Below are positions 26,183 through 38,472 of a DNA stretch of 64,000 nucleotides, piece by piece. The translations under genes and the position numbers were made by a program. The notes below the pieces were generated by a model. That model had not been told where the DNA came from and did no database searches. It worked only from the letters and a program-made list of their open reading frames with translations. Origin of the DNA: Takifugu bimaculatus (taxonomy: Eukaryota > Chordata > Actinopteri > Tetraodontiformes > Tetraodontidae); assembly GCA_004026145.2 (NCBI GenBank), contig CP034992.1:4224931-4288930 (forward strand), in the 5' to 3' direction. Within the stretch, counting starts at the first letter, position 1. Each line of letters starts with the position of its first letter.

Positions 26183-29100
26183 ATGGCTGTGGATATAACT
26201 TTACTCTTCAAAGCCAGTGTCAAGACAGTAAAAACAAGGAACAAGGCAATAGGCATAGGCTTCGACTCTCCAAAGGATGAAATTTTCAAGCGGAACCGAC
26301 CGAAGGGTGGTTTTTCGCCGAGGGCGAAAGAAGTGGTGAGTGTTCCGTCCGGCTAACTTAAGCTAATAGTTAGCATCGAATCAAACAGACAGCTGCTTAA
26401 TAAATGTCTTATGTGGAATTATTTTCTTTCCACACAGGTTTGGTAAGTAATTCTTAGTGTATGGAACTGAGTACAAAGAACTGACATATTAGTAATGCTT
26501 GAAAGGAGCTTTATTATTTAGCTGATCACTGTCACTAACATACAGTAGGTGTGTAGAAATGTTGAAGTCTCACGTTTAATTCAGCCTGTAAGACTGCACG
26601 TTTTATGGAAAAACATATACACACTGGCAAAAAATAAAATACTGACAAAGCAATTATCGTTTAATATTATCACTTCGTTCATCTTTGATTTGGTTCGTCC
26701 ATTTAACTGTATTTGTGTTCAAGTGTTTGCGTCCATACATAAATTAGCTTCGCAGCCTCTTCTTAAAATACTTCTTACACTATTTCAAGAGGAGAAAATT
26801 AAAAAACTCCCCAATATTTTGATTTGTAGTAAACATAAGGCATTTGTCTATTTTATTTACATATGTACTCTACATACTCCCTTCTGTCTCTATTCCCGGT
26901 ATATAGTAATTCTATATGGCTCTGACTGTAATTATTAGATTATTTTGAGTTGGTCTTAATATTGCTTTATTCTGCATTTATAATTTTCATAAAATAGTTG
27001 ATCATTGCAAATAAAAACTAACTAACTTTAAACAAATGATCCAATTAAAATGATATTGTGCTTTATAGAGCTGTTTAATATTGATTCTGATCCAAGTATT
27101 TTTTATAATCTATATGTAAAGTCTGCTTTTAAAGTTTGTTTTTTTATTTGTTTTGTTTTCCACACCTTGTATTTACTATTCCCATTTTTAATAAAGAAAT
27201 TTGAGTTTTCACATCTAAGAAAATGGCTGAATATTGTAGTTTATCTTTTAATTAATGAATACTGCTGACCATCTTTTATTTTACATTTGAATTCAACGGA
27301 TAGAGGAACCACAAATGTTTTCAAATATATTTTATAGACTCCTGTAAAAAAATAAATGCCACTGTTGTGTTTGTGTATTTATATTTTTTAAATCAGAATC
27401 TGGCTGATTTAGGAATAACAACTGTTAAATATAGGAGACTAAAGTCACTTTAGTCGACTAATCTTGTCACATTAACGCATCACTCTCATATTTCTTATAT
27501 AGTTCATATTATCGGCTTCGAGAAATGTACATTGAAATGTAGCTTTTAGGCTTGTTCAAATCTCCCTCTTGTTTCTATCTCACTTACATTTTAAATTTTA
27601 ACAAGAGTGGCTACTTATGAAAACACTCTTGATGTGATTGAGAGACTTGGTTCATCATGAGGTCAAAACCGCGTTATAACTGAAATCATTGCAAAATATC
27701 TCAAGTTCAACTTTCTACATTAATATATAAGAAGTACATTTAAAAAATAAGCCAAGGCAACCAAAATAAGTAGTTTGTACAGCATGCTTTTAAAGAAATA
27801 TCATTAAAATATTTGATTGTTATATTTGTTGATATTTTGGGGTGTAGGGCGTTAAGATATTATCAGTATTTTCGTCCTTCTAAATGCAGTTTCTGCAGTC
27901 CATGAATCCTCGAGGCTGATGTCTGCAGGCCTCAATCTGCTGCTGCAACCCAACACAAGCAGGTTTTTGTAAACTGGTGCAACTTTTATACTAGAAACTG
28001 TTTTTTAATAAAAGCAGCATCGCTGATTCAAAGTAACCCAAACCCATCGAGCGGGGCTGCTCTTGTGCACGTCTCTCCGGGGTCGCCGGCTTCCTCATGC
28101 TGCAGATATTATCTCAGACATCTCCGTGAAGCAGCTTTTGTTAAAAATTGAAATAGCGAGCGTGGAATGTCCTGGCTCCTTACAGTTACGCTGCGGTTTC
28201 TACTCAGAACTCAACTATCCATTCTAGTCTGTGCCGTCTTACATATGCAGCAATTTCTTTGTTGCAAGTCTCCTCTTCACATGTATGACTGCATAAACAT
28301 ACTGCAATAACATTTTCTTTTGGCTCTCCAACAATTTTTGGGGAGAAAGCCGATCCTCCCAAGAGCCAGTGATTAAAGGTGGAAGATCAAAACAAAGAAA
28401 ATATTAAATTAGGTCCCCAGTAACAATGTTGACGGCCTGCACCTAATGCACAACAGATGTGAGTGCCTTTCAAGACATGTATAAGTCTCCAAGTTCCCAT
28501 TATAATGTCATGAAAATAGAAAAAAAGAACATCAAAGTTGACAAATACACAGTGGTTCTACTCCTAAGAGGCTTTTTCCCACTTAGAGCAATGAAAAAAA
28601 GAGCTGATTGACTAATAAGAGAGGCAGTGTTTACAGAGAGGGGTTTGTTCGGGGGAATCTTTTACCTCATAGGGCTTGGTTTGTGGTACTGTGATCTCCA
28701 TTTCACCGCTCACCTCCTCTCTCCCCGCAGTATGCTGCCCTTTGAGAGTTTAAACAGAGGAGGTCACTTCAAAATTGGTAAATTGTGTGTAAAGAAATAG
28801 TGCTTGGCTCCCTGCTGTGTCTCTAGTATTGGTGTTCCAAAATTGGCTCCTCTACACAATGTTTTCTCAGAAACGCTGAAAGATGAAGCTCTCCGCCAGC
28901 ATCTAAAAGTATGTAAAGAGGGTGGAACGCTTCCCAGTAATAACATTAAACTTAGATTGAAATTTCTTTTTCATGTGTTATTGACACATTAATGGAGGCT
29001 GAGTTGCTAAAAAAGGTCAAAAGGCTGCAAAATAAAGCTTATTTTCAGTGGAGTATATTCACGTATGGTATGATTCTAGGTACTCTAAGGCCATACTGGC

Positions 29101-32100
29101 CACAGTTGCCTTAACAAATAAAAATGGATGGATTTCAAAAAGCCTGACCTGAAAACCAGACCTAAGTTTGTTTTTATGCCATTATAATATTGAGGAATCA
29201 TTCTACATGAACGTTTTCTAAATGATCACCCCCCTCCCCCCAGTTTTACTGATGTGTTTAAAAACAAAGGTAACTTCGGTTTCAGAACATCTGTTTTCGG
29301 TTCCAAGTTACAGTCTTTGCACGTCTTTTACTGCATGTGAAATTTAATGTATGTTTTAAATTTGTTGGTGGGAATAGCTGGCCGATGGCGCTGATAAACT
29401 CAGCCGGGCCTGAAGGATTCTCACGATCCAAGACCAGCGTGACACCCGGGAATCCAGTAGATGTTTGATCAGTGATTAAGCTAACTGTTAGCTTAATCAC
29501 CTGTTGTCTCAGGATGTCTGTGATCCCTTTCTGGTTATTTCAGGGCAAATAGCCTCGTTACTGGAAGGTTGCAGCTGTGTTGCAGCTCCAGCTCGTTGAA
29601 CACATAAAGCTGTGATGTGTGTTTAACTTGCACAGATAAACAGGACAATACCTCTAATAGTCCTGTTATTTGATCATCTATAGATCTTTATGTTGTGGAT
29701 CATTGCATATATAATTAACACGGCTCCACAGTGTGAGCGTCGACAGTCTCTGGCGATAAACCTCCTCATGGTTTTGATGGTGGTGGAAGCATAATTAGGT
29801 TGCTGTAAAAATTGCTTTGAGTAAACACAACTCTTCTCATTAAGATCTCCGACTCTTGTTTTTGCTTTTCCTCTCGTGCTTAAGCAGAGGAGCGTAATCA
29901 GAACTCAACAAACACGCAGCGTTTACTCTAAACAATCGATAAAGCACATTAATGCAATTTAAGGCAATTTCTGATTCAGAATAACCATCAAGGCCTTTTT
30001 GGATTATTCCTCTGTTTGTTTATAGGAAGACAAAAGGGAGCACTTTATAGAATGAGGGGTAAACATGATAATAAGATCAGCATGCGGCGGGCAGAGTCCT
30101 CCCCAGTGCAGCATCCTTTCTCATGGCTTGGCGTCAGTGTAGACAGCCCTCGGACAGAACACACAGGGACTTAAACCAAAGCGGGGCAGTCGTCATCAAA
30201 TTCTGTCAGTTACCTGGATTTAACCAAAAAGAAAAGCCATCCAAGACAAGTCCTGTAGAGATCTCCCAGCTAAGCCTTTTCTCTTTTCTTCCTCATAATA
30301 ATCCCCCCTGATGGTTTGTTTGGGCTCAGCCTGGGCTGCAGGGAAGTGAGGGGAAGGAGAAAGTGAGGAGGTAAAATGGGGGTCTTTGATGATGACGAGA
30401 TTAGATGTAGCCCGGCAGACTGTCTCCTCCTGCCTTGCACACACCCTTTGGAAGTTGCACAAGCGCACACACACATACTCATATGTAGCTGTGCGCACAT
30501 GGCCGGCCCCTTCTTCATTGTTGAGGAATTACTTGCTCTTTAGGGTCTTAAGTTACAAGAGCAATTGATCCCTGTGACCCCCTGCAAACCCTTGAGGTTG
30601 TGCTGGGAATCTGAGCCCTCGTGTATACACACAGGAGACAGCTCAAGCCTCGCAGCAACACTCCCCAGCACCTCCACCACGCACAGCCACTCACACTTCC
30701 AGCTGGTTTGTTGTGATTCTGGACGCGTCTCCGCTGGGGTTTTAGCGCCGCCTGCTGGCCGCAGAGCTGCAGCGCCACGTGCACGGCAGCGCGCGCTAAT
30801 GTAGTTTGCACACAGCATAAACAAAAAGGTTGGAGCCAAGTGCTAATTGCAAGCAGAAAATATAGTTTATAGAAAAGGCTAAATTGCCATGTCAGAGGTT
30901 ATATTTTCCACTTTGTGGCTGGCCAAGGATAATCTGCCGAACTGAGATTATCTAAGCTCAAATAAACGTTTAAACGTGCGCCCACAGTGCATTTCTCTGC
31001 TCTAAATGACAACTATGCCAACAGAACTGGGTTTACTGGTGATGAAGCAGGACTAGACTTGATAAGATGACATCACATGCATTTCGTAATGACATGATGA
31101 GTGATACAATTATATACTGTTGCTTTCTTGACTTCGTTTTCATTATGAAAATAGTGCACTACCATTAAAATTTACTCTGGAATTATTTGTAAAAGTGGAG
31201 AAGATCTAGCAAAGCGTATGTTTTATACTAATGAATTCATGTTTCCTAGAAACAAGTGACATTACACTGCTTTTAAACCCTGACTGTTGGAAAATAAAGA
31301 CATTTCGTTGCCTTTTATCTGTAAAATTCTGATAATCCTACTGCGGCTCAAAGTTAAAAATCCTGCAACACGTATTTATAAAGGCTTTGAAACACTAGAA
31401 AGGAGCTCTTCGTCCCAGAACTGCCTTCTTAATCGCTCTGAAGGACAATTAACTCTTGACCTAAAATAATTGTATTATTACAAGGTTCAACTTGCCTTGG
31501 CGGCCCTTAAGTTTGGGCCCCGCGGCAGCAAAAGTCGCCCGTGAAAGACGACGCTGTAGCTTTTTCTGCAATCAGACTTTGTTTTTCTTGACACCTTTTT
31601 CTGTGTTGACACATTTTTGTATTTTATTTATTTTTTTCAAACGTCAGCTCAAGTAAAACACGGCTGCACGTCAGCATTAAGGGGGAATATTTAGAAAGGG
31701 TATTAGTCTGCTGGTGCCAGATTACCCCTTACAGCTGGGGCAATTTGATAATTGAGGTTGTTAGCTGAAGGCTAAAGACTGCTGGCGAGCCACCAAAATG
31801 CCCCCCCATCCTCTGTGGTCGCTGTCACAGTCAAACTCATTGTGTTCTTTTTCAATCCTCTGCTTGTCCGTGTTCTGTCTTCTTCTGGGTCCAACAGAGC
31901 CAGCTGTGTGTGTATTCACGCCAACGTACCCCCAGCCGGCGGACCGGGAAGCAATTTAGTGGGTTTTTTTTTTTTTATATTTGACCGAATTACAGGAGCA
32001 AATATTGGAGTGAACTAGTTTCCTCTGGTTTCTGTGCACACAGGCACATTTACTCAGTAATAAATAGTAACAGATCGTGAATTTAAAGTTCACAACAAAT

Positions 32101-33653
32101 GGTTCTGTCAGGGCCCGTATGCATGGAGTCCCTCGTGGGACTCTGACGAGGAAATTGTCAGTTTGATTTTTTTTTTTTTTTTTTAATGTGTGCGTCCCGG
32201 ACCTGATGACATGTCAAGAGTAAATATTCTCAGAGAAAGACAGACATTGGTTGCCTGTCACATCCAATAAATGCAAACGCTCCTGTTTATTCTGGCTCCG
32301 GTGAAATGAAATTAGCAGAAAATGGCTTCCTGGTTCAGGTCTGAAGGTTTTCTGGAGCTGTGTTGACGGAGTGAACATGTTTGAAGGAGCATTTAAAGAG
32401 ACCGTTCGACACGGAGGTGACATTTCTTCTCGCTTTATGTTGGCAGGTTACAAACATCACCAAGCTCAAAGACTTTCTGCTGCAACACAGGAAAGATTAT
32501 GTCAGCGCTGGAAGGTAAGCCTCCCCAAACACCTTCAGCAAACCGCCAAAACCAACAGCAGCGGCAGCAGGGGAACCTGGCAAGGCCGCCGAAAGACAGG
32601 CACGCGCGGCGGTTCAGACGATACCCGGGGCTGCTCGACGGTGCCCTCGAATACGTCTCCGCCGTGGCGCTGACGTGGCGAGGTCAGCGGCGAGTAGGGT
32701 GGTCTCCGACGGCAGGTCCCGGTCTAATCGTCTGGAATAATTAAGCTGCAGCCATGTGAGGAGTAAATCACGCCTTGGGACTAATCCAGGCTTTCCTCCC
32801 CTCAAGGCCCCCTCTGTGTAGGTGTGGGTGTGTGGAGCAGATGGAGCGTTTTGTTAGCTTTGATGATAACGCTGCCAACGGGAGACGAGAGAGAATCGAG
32901 TTGTGGGAAAGTTCATCGTGTTGTTGGGTTTGCTTCTCTTTGCCCCTTTCAAGTATTACACACGTGCAAATTCTGCCAGTATCAAACGTGTGTTTGATGA
33001 CGTGGTCCAAACGGCCGAGAGGTCTCACTGACAGGAAGTATGGAAAAGTAAGGCTAAATTGGGTTGTGAAGCGGAAGATTGAGATTTGGGTTAAAGTGCT
33101 TGTTTTCCTGTAAATAACGTGATTCTTCTGGTGTCTTACAGTCTCATCTCCTCGGATCTGACGTGTATGACGGACAGCGAGCGAGACCAGATTGACCAGG
33201 ACGCTCAGATCTTCATGAGGACGTGCTCCGAGGCCATCCGGCAGCTTCGTAACGAAGGTGCATTATTCTTTTACTGTGCAGCTGATTTCCTTTTATGATG
33301 CAGCGCGTTTGAGTGTTATTGTCTCTGTAGCAGAGAAGCAGCTGGTGCCGGCCCAGATTAAAGAGCACAGAGGAGTCGTTCTTGACCTGATTGAGATGTA
33401 TCTGAAAGGTGAGTTCATTACTGTTGTTGACAATCACAATCCATCGCTGGACTACTAATGGTGTGTGTGTGTGTGCGCACGCGTGGGTGTGTGTGTCTGT
33501 CTTTGAAGGAGTGTGTAAGCTGTACTCTGAGCAGCGAGCCATAAGAGTGAAGAGAATGGTGGACAAGAAAAGAATGTGAGTCCACAACACTGTTGCCTTC
33601 AAGGACTTTAGAACCTCGCCCTGATGCTCGTGTGTGTCTGTGTGTGTCTGTGT

Positions 33654-33720
<67 letters not shown>

Positions 33721-34949
33721 TCAGGTCACGAATGACACCAGAACAGCACAATCTTGTGGCAAAAACTCCACAGTCGGTGACCTCAGAAGAAAAGAGCATA
33801 AAGGAGGAAACTCCTGGTGAGGTTCCATTTACTAGTCAGACATGTAATCCATTTTTCCTTATATCACACTGAATATATATTTAAAAAAAATAGCTGTTTC
33901 CAGACGCCTCATTTATTGATTCATCCTACATATTTCACTGATGATTCAAGGCAGCAGCATTAAATGCCACGTGAATTCCAGGTGTGATCCACGTCACACC
34001 TGCCGGCTCTGATTCATCACCGCTCTCCGTCTCTACTGTAGCGTCTCATCTCTGAAATCCTGTGTGGTCAAAATTGAAGTGATTTTGTATCATCAATGAG
34101 ACGGACGATTGAGGGGAAATCAAGATCCTGGGAGGTCACAAGGATATTTCAAGAGTTTTCAAGGACCTTATTTTCATTTGAATAGAAAAGAGCGTGTCAG
34201 AGGTCCAGGACGTCACCTGGACGGATCCAGTAGATCCAGTAGAAGACAAGCTCTCTCCGGAGGAAATCCAGATGGTGCGGCCCCACTGATGTCATCACAC
34301 GTGAAGATGTCAATCATGATGTCATAATCTTCTAACTGATTACTAATGTCAAGTTTGCCTTTTTGCCCTTCTGTGGGTTTTATTTCTATGTGTTGCTGTC
34401 TAGTTTGAGCAGGAGAACCAGAGGCTGGAGAGTGAGATGAACAATCTGGTGGACGAAGTCAGGTGAGTTCTGTCCGGATGTGGGGACAGAAAAACCCAGG
34501 TCTGCAGTTCCTGAATATGTGCGTTCCTTCTGCAGGCAGATCGAGGGGAAGGTGGTTGAAATTTCCCGGTTGCAGGAGATCTTTACTGAAAAGGTCCTGC
34601 AACAGGTGAGTCGACGGCTTTCATTTTCAGTCCAAACACGTGTTTATTTGTGGACAAACGACCGTCTCGCTGTCCCGACAGGAAGCAGAGATCGACGGTA
34701 TTCATCAGCTGGTGGTTGGTGCTACAGAAAATGTCAAAGAAGGCAACGAGGACATACGGGAGGTAATATCCTGCACCACAGCGCAATCATTCTCAAAGTT
34801 TACCTCAGGGATGTACAGTTTTGTAAATGTACTTGTTTTTCTTTCATCACAAGGCAATCAAGAACAACGCCGGCTTCCGGGTGTGGATCCTGTTTTTCCT
34901 GGTTATGTGCTCATTTTCGCTCCTTTTCCTGGACTGGTACGACAGCTAG
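26183..34949 (+). CDS. stx18: Syntaxin-18, ER Qa-SNARE
   Basis: Syntaxin-18 works with BNIP1/Sec20, USE1 and Sec22b on the ER in Golgi-to-ER retrograde fusion and in ER and peroxisome organisation. There are 11 coding exons: 26183-26335, 32447-32514, 33142-33257, 33331-33408, 33509-33575, 33725-33816, 34186-34274, 34404-34462, 34536-34605, 34682-34762 and 34854-34949. All junctions are GT-AG and in frame, giving 271 aa. The start MAVDITLLFKASVKTVKTRN matches the family. The N-terminal helical region follows, including ERDQIDQDAQIFMRTCSEAI. The Qa-SNARE motif spans about 178-240, with the zero-layer glutamine in VLQQEAEID (Q212/213). A C-terminal membrane anchor lies at about 248-266 and the protein ends LFLDWYDS. 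It is about 60 residues shorter than the human protein (335 aa), mostly in the linker before the SNARE motif. It is divergent with the Myb/SANT gene and convergent with nsg1. Confidence 0.96.
29472..29500. promoter_or_regulatory. 29-bp perfect palindrome in stx18 intron 1
   Basis: GTGATTAAGCTAAC (29472-29485), a single T, then its exact reverse complement (29487-29500). Each arm contains TTAAT/ATTAAG words like those bound by homeodomain proteins, so it could be a dimeric binding site or simply a hairpin-forming sequence. The symmetry is certain; function is not. Confidence 0.4.
30743..30758 (-). promoter_or_regulatory. CTCF-like motif
   Basis: The minus strand reads CCAGCAGGCGGCGCTA, very close to the vertebrate CTCF core (CCASYAGRKGGCRS). 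It lies in a GC-rich patch of stx18 intron 1. Confidence 0.45.
33631..33718. repeat. (TG)n microsatellite in stx18 intron 5
   Basis: TG repeat with three TCTG interruptions at its left end. It ends only about 6 bp before the AG acceptor of exon 6, replacing the usual polypyrimidine tract with a TG-rich one, which may affect use of that exon. Confidence 0.95.
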
Positions 34950-36314
34950 CTGGGCGGGCAGGCACGGACTCTCTATGATAGGAAACTGTCGTGTCGTTGG
35001 CACATTTCCTCTCTGGCAAAGACACTGTGAAGACACAGAGATCGAATGTCCCGTCCTCCATGTTGGATCTGGTGTTCTTTATGAGGATGCAGGAACGGAG
35101 ACAGGTTCTTCCCTGATGCTAACCACACGCTTCCACTGTCTTAAAGGACGCTCTGTGGAAACGGGCCTTGTTTGCAGCTTTGTGTCCACATTACAGCTTC
35201 TGTGTGGTGGGACAGTCTGTCTTTCTCCACTAATAAAACCAGTGATCGACTCTTCTGGTCCAACTTCATGGAGGATTCAGTTCATCGTTGTCTCACATAG
35301 CTCATTTCCCTGCAACCAATTTTACTGTCTAATGATTATATTTTAATTTTTGTTCTGGAAATGGATGCAGCTGGGACATTGGTGTGAAATGTGGGCACTT
35401 TATTTCAGCATTAATTCAACATTTCAATGTAGCAAATGCACTTTGATCGTGATCATTACAATGTTTGGAAAAGGTACGCAACTTGCACCTGAGGAAAGCA
35501 ACAAGACAAGCTACTACTGTAAGATTTGTGCCACTACATCAACCTAAATATCTATGACGGCTGCTGACAGCCGTCCGTGGTGACGGTAAACAATGCAAAG
35601 CATTGTACAATACAGCTGTCTTCACTAGCGATGCAAAAAAAAACAACATTCAGTACAGTAGCGTAAAAGGGATGAAGTAAACAGTATCATAAATAAAAGC
35701 ACATGTCGTTCACAAAGATTTCAAATGGACAATCAAAATGCTGATTTTAAAGATGGGACTGTTGTATCTGGAGAGCAGCAGTGGCTGCGTCATCACAGGT
35801 CATTTATTCACAACATCGTGGCTGCAGAGACATGGGTGAGATCCACGCTGCCGCCCTGGTGGACGCATGAGACGTTTGCTGTTATCGGTTCTTCTGATGG
35901 CTCGGAGGGAGCCGACCATCGGGATCGTGTGTGCATTAAAATCAAACAAGCAACGCAGACGCCGGATGGTTCAGTCGTTCTACACCGTGAGTACGAAAGT
36001 GAGTTTTTGTGACGTGAGTATGTACAAATCTGTGTGTGTTGCTGTTGAAATTCTTGAATTTTAATGAAATAATAAGACATGCTCTTCAAACACACCATGG
36101 CTCCGCCCACACGTGAGGCTCACTCTGCCAAAATACACAACGTCCTGCTACACAACACAACACCGAACCCAAACATCAACACGGCAGCCGAGATCTTCGA
36201 GGCCCGGATCCTTCGCTTCCAGAACACGGAGAAGCTCTGAGGTATGCTTGAATGGCATGGCCTTATTATTTCCCACCTCCCCTGGAGAAGGCAAAGGCCT
36301 CCACGGCGGCGCTT
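34950..36314. other. Convergent 3' ends of stx18 and nsg1
   Basis: The stretch holds the stx18 3' UTR and the nsg1 3' UTR. For stx18 there are AATAAA hexamers at 35232-35237 and 35692-35697. For nsg1 the minus strand reads AATAAA at 35808-35803. No other gene is apparent. The two transcripts could overlap if the distal stx18 site is used together with a read-through nsg1 end. Confidence 0.65.
35232..35237 (+). terminator. Proximal polyadenylation signal of stx18
   Basis: AATAAA lies about 280 nt after the stx18 stop codon; a second AATAAA at 35692-35697 is an alternative. Confidence 0.55.
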
Positions 36315-37949
36315 TTAAGCCAGTTTCTGCGCGGTCTCCGTCTCCTGCTCGGTGACCTTCTCCTCGGACATGATGGTCATCCACGGCGAGACCGAGCGGG
36401 TGATGGTCTGCTTGGCGATGTTGTAGTGGTTGATGAGGGTAAAGAGGCGGCCACGGCCTCCGGGGCCCTGTGGCAGGTAGCTGCCGTCCATCCCCACAGG
36501 CATGCAGCGACCTTGCTGCTCCGAGGGGAGACGGACGCCGCGGGTCAGCGAGTTATTAATGTGCAATAACCTGCGACGGATGTTTGCCGAGTGAAATAAA
36601 CGACAGATTAATGGGTCCTTACCGTGTACACAAAGCTGTCGGGACAAGGCTGCTCATACTGGTAGACCTTGTAGACCACCAAGAACACGACGCACACCAG
36701 GAAGGCCAGAGCGCACATCACCAGCAGGGTCACCTGGGGGAGACACGGCGCTCCGTCATGCTGCAGTGAGAGACCCTCGCACAGCCCACAGCACCACAAA
36801 AACGGAGATTTATCCAGAAAATGGCTGGTGTGACCATCTGCGCAGCCCGCCTCACACCCCCCGGGGGGATTACGTAACTGCTCCTGGTGTTTCTGAGCGG
36901 TGGGAGGGGAGAGGAAGACGAGGCGTCTGTGTGGGGATGGGGGGGGGTATTGCCTCGTTATGGCAGAGATGGGTGTCGAAGCGGAGTGTTTCCGCACCGC
37001 CGTGACGCGCCGCCTCGCTCGCTCAGACGATCGGCGGAGCGGACGGGCGCAGCGCCTACAGCAGCGCCGTTATGAAAGAGGGCCGGGGATGAAAAGAGCA
37101 GCCTGCGGCGTTTCAAAGGAGACGCGGCGACGCGCGTTCTCTGATGGCGGCGCGCGCTGTTGCTTTCCAGACACCTCGGAATGAAACCTCTGACGTTCGC
37201 GTCTGTTGAACACAGACGGATGCTCACCTTCGGTTCAACAGCCTGTGTGAATTTCAGAGCTGGGCGGTGGAGCCCCCGGTGGTGGGTTTTATACCCCTTC
37301 TCTTTTCTATATGAAGCACATCTGTTAGCAATGAGGGAAGAGGGGTGGGGGGGGGGGGGGTGGTAGAGATGCTGCTGTTTGGAGGCCATCGCCATGGCAG
37401 CAGCTGAATTAATGAGCATTTCGGGGGCGGGGTTAAATGAATCACCCTTCGCTATCGCCCAGACATGGAGGCAAGGCCGCACACGAGATGAAGACGAGCA
37501 CGGACGGAGATGCGGAGACGGGAGGGATGGAGCAGATGATCCGTGACAGGCAGAGGTGACGGAGTTCGTATTGTTCTCACTTTGAGTCGCTCAGAGACGC
37601 CTTCGATGATGCTGATGGAGAACTCTGCGATCTTGGGGGACCGTAGCTTCCCCTTCTTGCTCTCAGCATCATAGTCCGCCTTGGTCTTCACCACCACCTG
37701 AGAGAGACGTGCAAGTGACATTTAGACACACAAATGTCAATATTCATGAAGAAACAGGTTGACTTTCTCATTAAGGTACAGCGGGAATGCGGCTGCAGCC
37801 AGGAAACAAAGCTATCTCACCTTCTCCGGTGGGGGAAACTGCAGCTGACTGGCATCTAACGGTGTTATGAGAGGGATGGTGTCGAAGCCGTCCTCGGAAA
37901 CTGCCTTGCCGCTGTTTTTCTCGCTGAAATTATTCCCTAATTTCACCAT
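36315..37949 (-). CDS. nsg1: Neuronal vesicle trafficking-associated protein 1 (NSG1/NEEP21)
   Basis: NSG1 is a small single-pass endosomal and Golgi membrane protein of neurons that helps recycle AMPA receptors and other cargo. The four coding exons on the minus strand are 37949-37821, 37697-37581, 36733-36623 and 36515-36315. All borders are GT-AG with phase 0 joins, giving 185 aa, the same length as human. The start is MVKLGNNFSEK, followed by the conserved DGFDTIPLITPLD and QLQFPPPEKVVVKTK. The membrane segment is about residues 83-103 (TLLVMCALAFLVCVVFLVVY). The tail carries TLINHYNIAKQTITRSVSPW, the family signature. The last acceptor (GGAGCAG|CAAGG) was chosen because it alone keeps frame. 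An acceptor at 37979 shows the ATG exon is preceded by a 5' UTR exon. The gene is convergent with stx18, as in human. Confidence 0.95.
36960..37160. promoter_or_regulatory. CpG-dense island inside nsg1 intron 2
   Basis: About 200 bp with very high G+C and a CpG density far above its surroundings (repeated GCGCCG, CGGCGGAGCGG-type words) lies between coding exons 2 and 3 of nsg1. No conserved coding exon is visible. CpG islands in fish usually mark unmethylated promoters, so an internal start or an antisense transcript is possible. Confidence 0.4.
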
Positions 37950-38229
37950 TTTGTCCCCACAAGAACAAACAACTGAACCTGGAGGGGAGTAAATAAGCGT
38001 TAATTACTCCTCAACCACGGGCAGGGCGGCAAACGTGATTCCCACCTTGGATCGCGCGTGTATTCAATTTAAACCTTGAATATTTTTATTCCAAACGTAG
38101 CGTGATGTGATTATTTAGGCGTAAACGTCAGCAGGGAAATCAGAGGAACGAGCACAAAAGCGAGCTGCTTTTGTGGGCCAAGATAAAGCCTGACAAGCAC
38201 CGAGCGAACACGACGACCTGAAGGCACCA

Positions 38230-38420
38230 CAGCGGGAAAATGCCAGTGATAAAGCTCTTTATCTCATCCAGACACTCACCAGCTCGACCTACTGGGGTGT
38301 CCGACGTCTCTCGGTGCGGCGACTCTGGTGCTCCAGTGCGGCTTTGTGTCGCCGACGGGTGTGACGCAGCCGGATTGCGGAGAGCTGCTGCACAATATGG
38401 CCAAGCGGGGTTTGTGCGCC
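38230..38420 (-). promoter_or_regulatory. Candidate nsg1 promoter and first non-coding exon
   Basis: A CpG-rich stretch lies 0.3-0.5 kb upstream of the acceptor of the nsg1 ATG exon (37979), in the place expected for the nsg1 transcription start. I cannot fix the start site or the donor. Confidence 0.35.
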
Positions 38421-38436
38421 GGTTCACCTCCGAGCT

Positions 38437-38472
38437 GGATGAAGATGAAGATGAGGATGAGGAGGGTGAGGA
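38437..38472. repeat. (GATGAG/GAAGAT)n purine-rich microsatellite
   Basis: A degenerate GAT/GAA/GAG trinucleotide tract. On the plus strand it would read as a poly-Asp/Glu run, but I see no gene around it. Confidence 0.8.

Larger units (their letters stand above)
26336..32446 (+). other. stx18 intron 1 (about 6.1 kb)
   Basis: The donor is GTG|GTGAGT and the acceptor TTGGCAG|GTT. It is by far the longest stx18 intron. The first 1.5 kb is strongly AT-rich without a recognisable element. It also holds a 29-bp perfect palindrome (29472-29500), a CTCF-like motif (30743-30758) and a T run (about 32169-32184). No gene is supportable inside it. Confidence 0.85.

Noticed and set aside
34480..35346. 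Longest open frame of the window (288 codons, plus strand)
   Set aside because: It reads across the 3' exons, introns and 3' UTR of stx18 in mixed frames; the exon chain with conserved SNARE sequence explains the region.
36958..37482. 174-codon minus-strand frame inside nsg1 intron 2
   Set aside because: The high-GC composition removes stop codons by chance; no recognisable domain is present.
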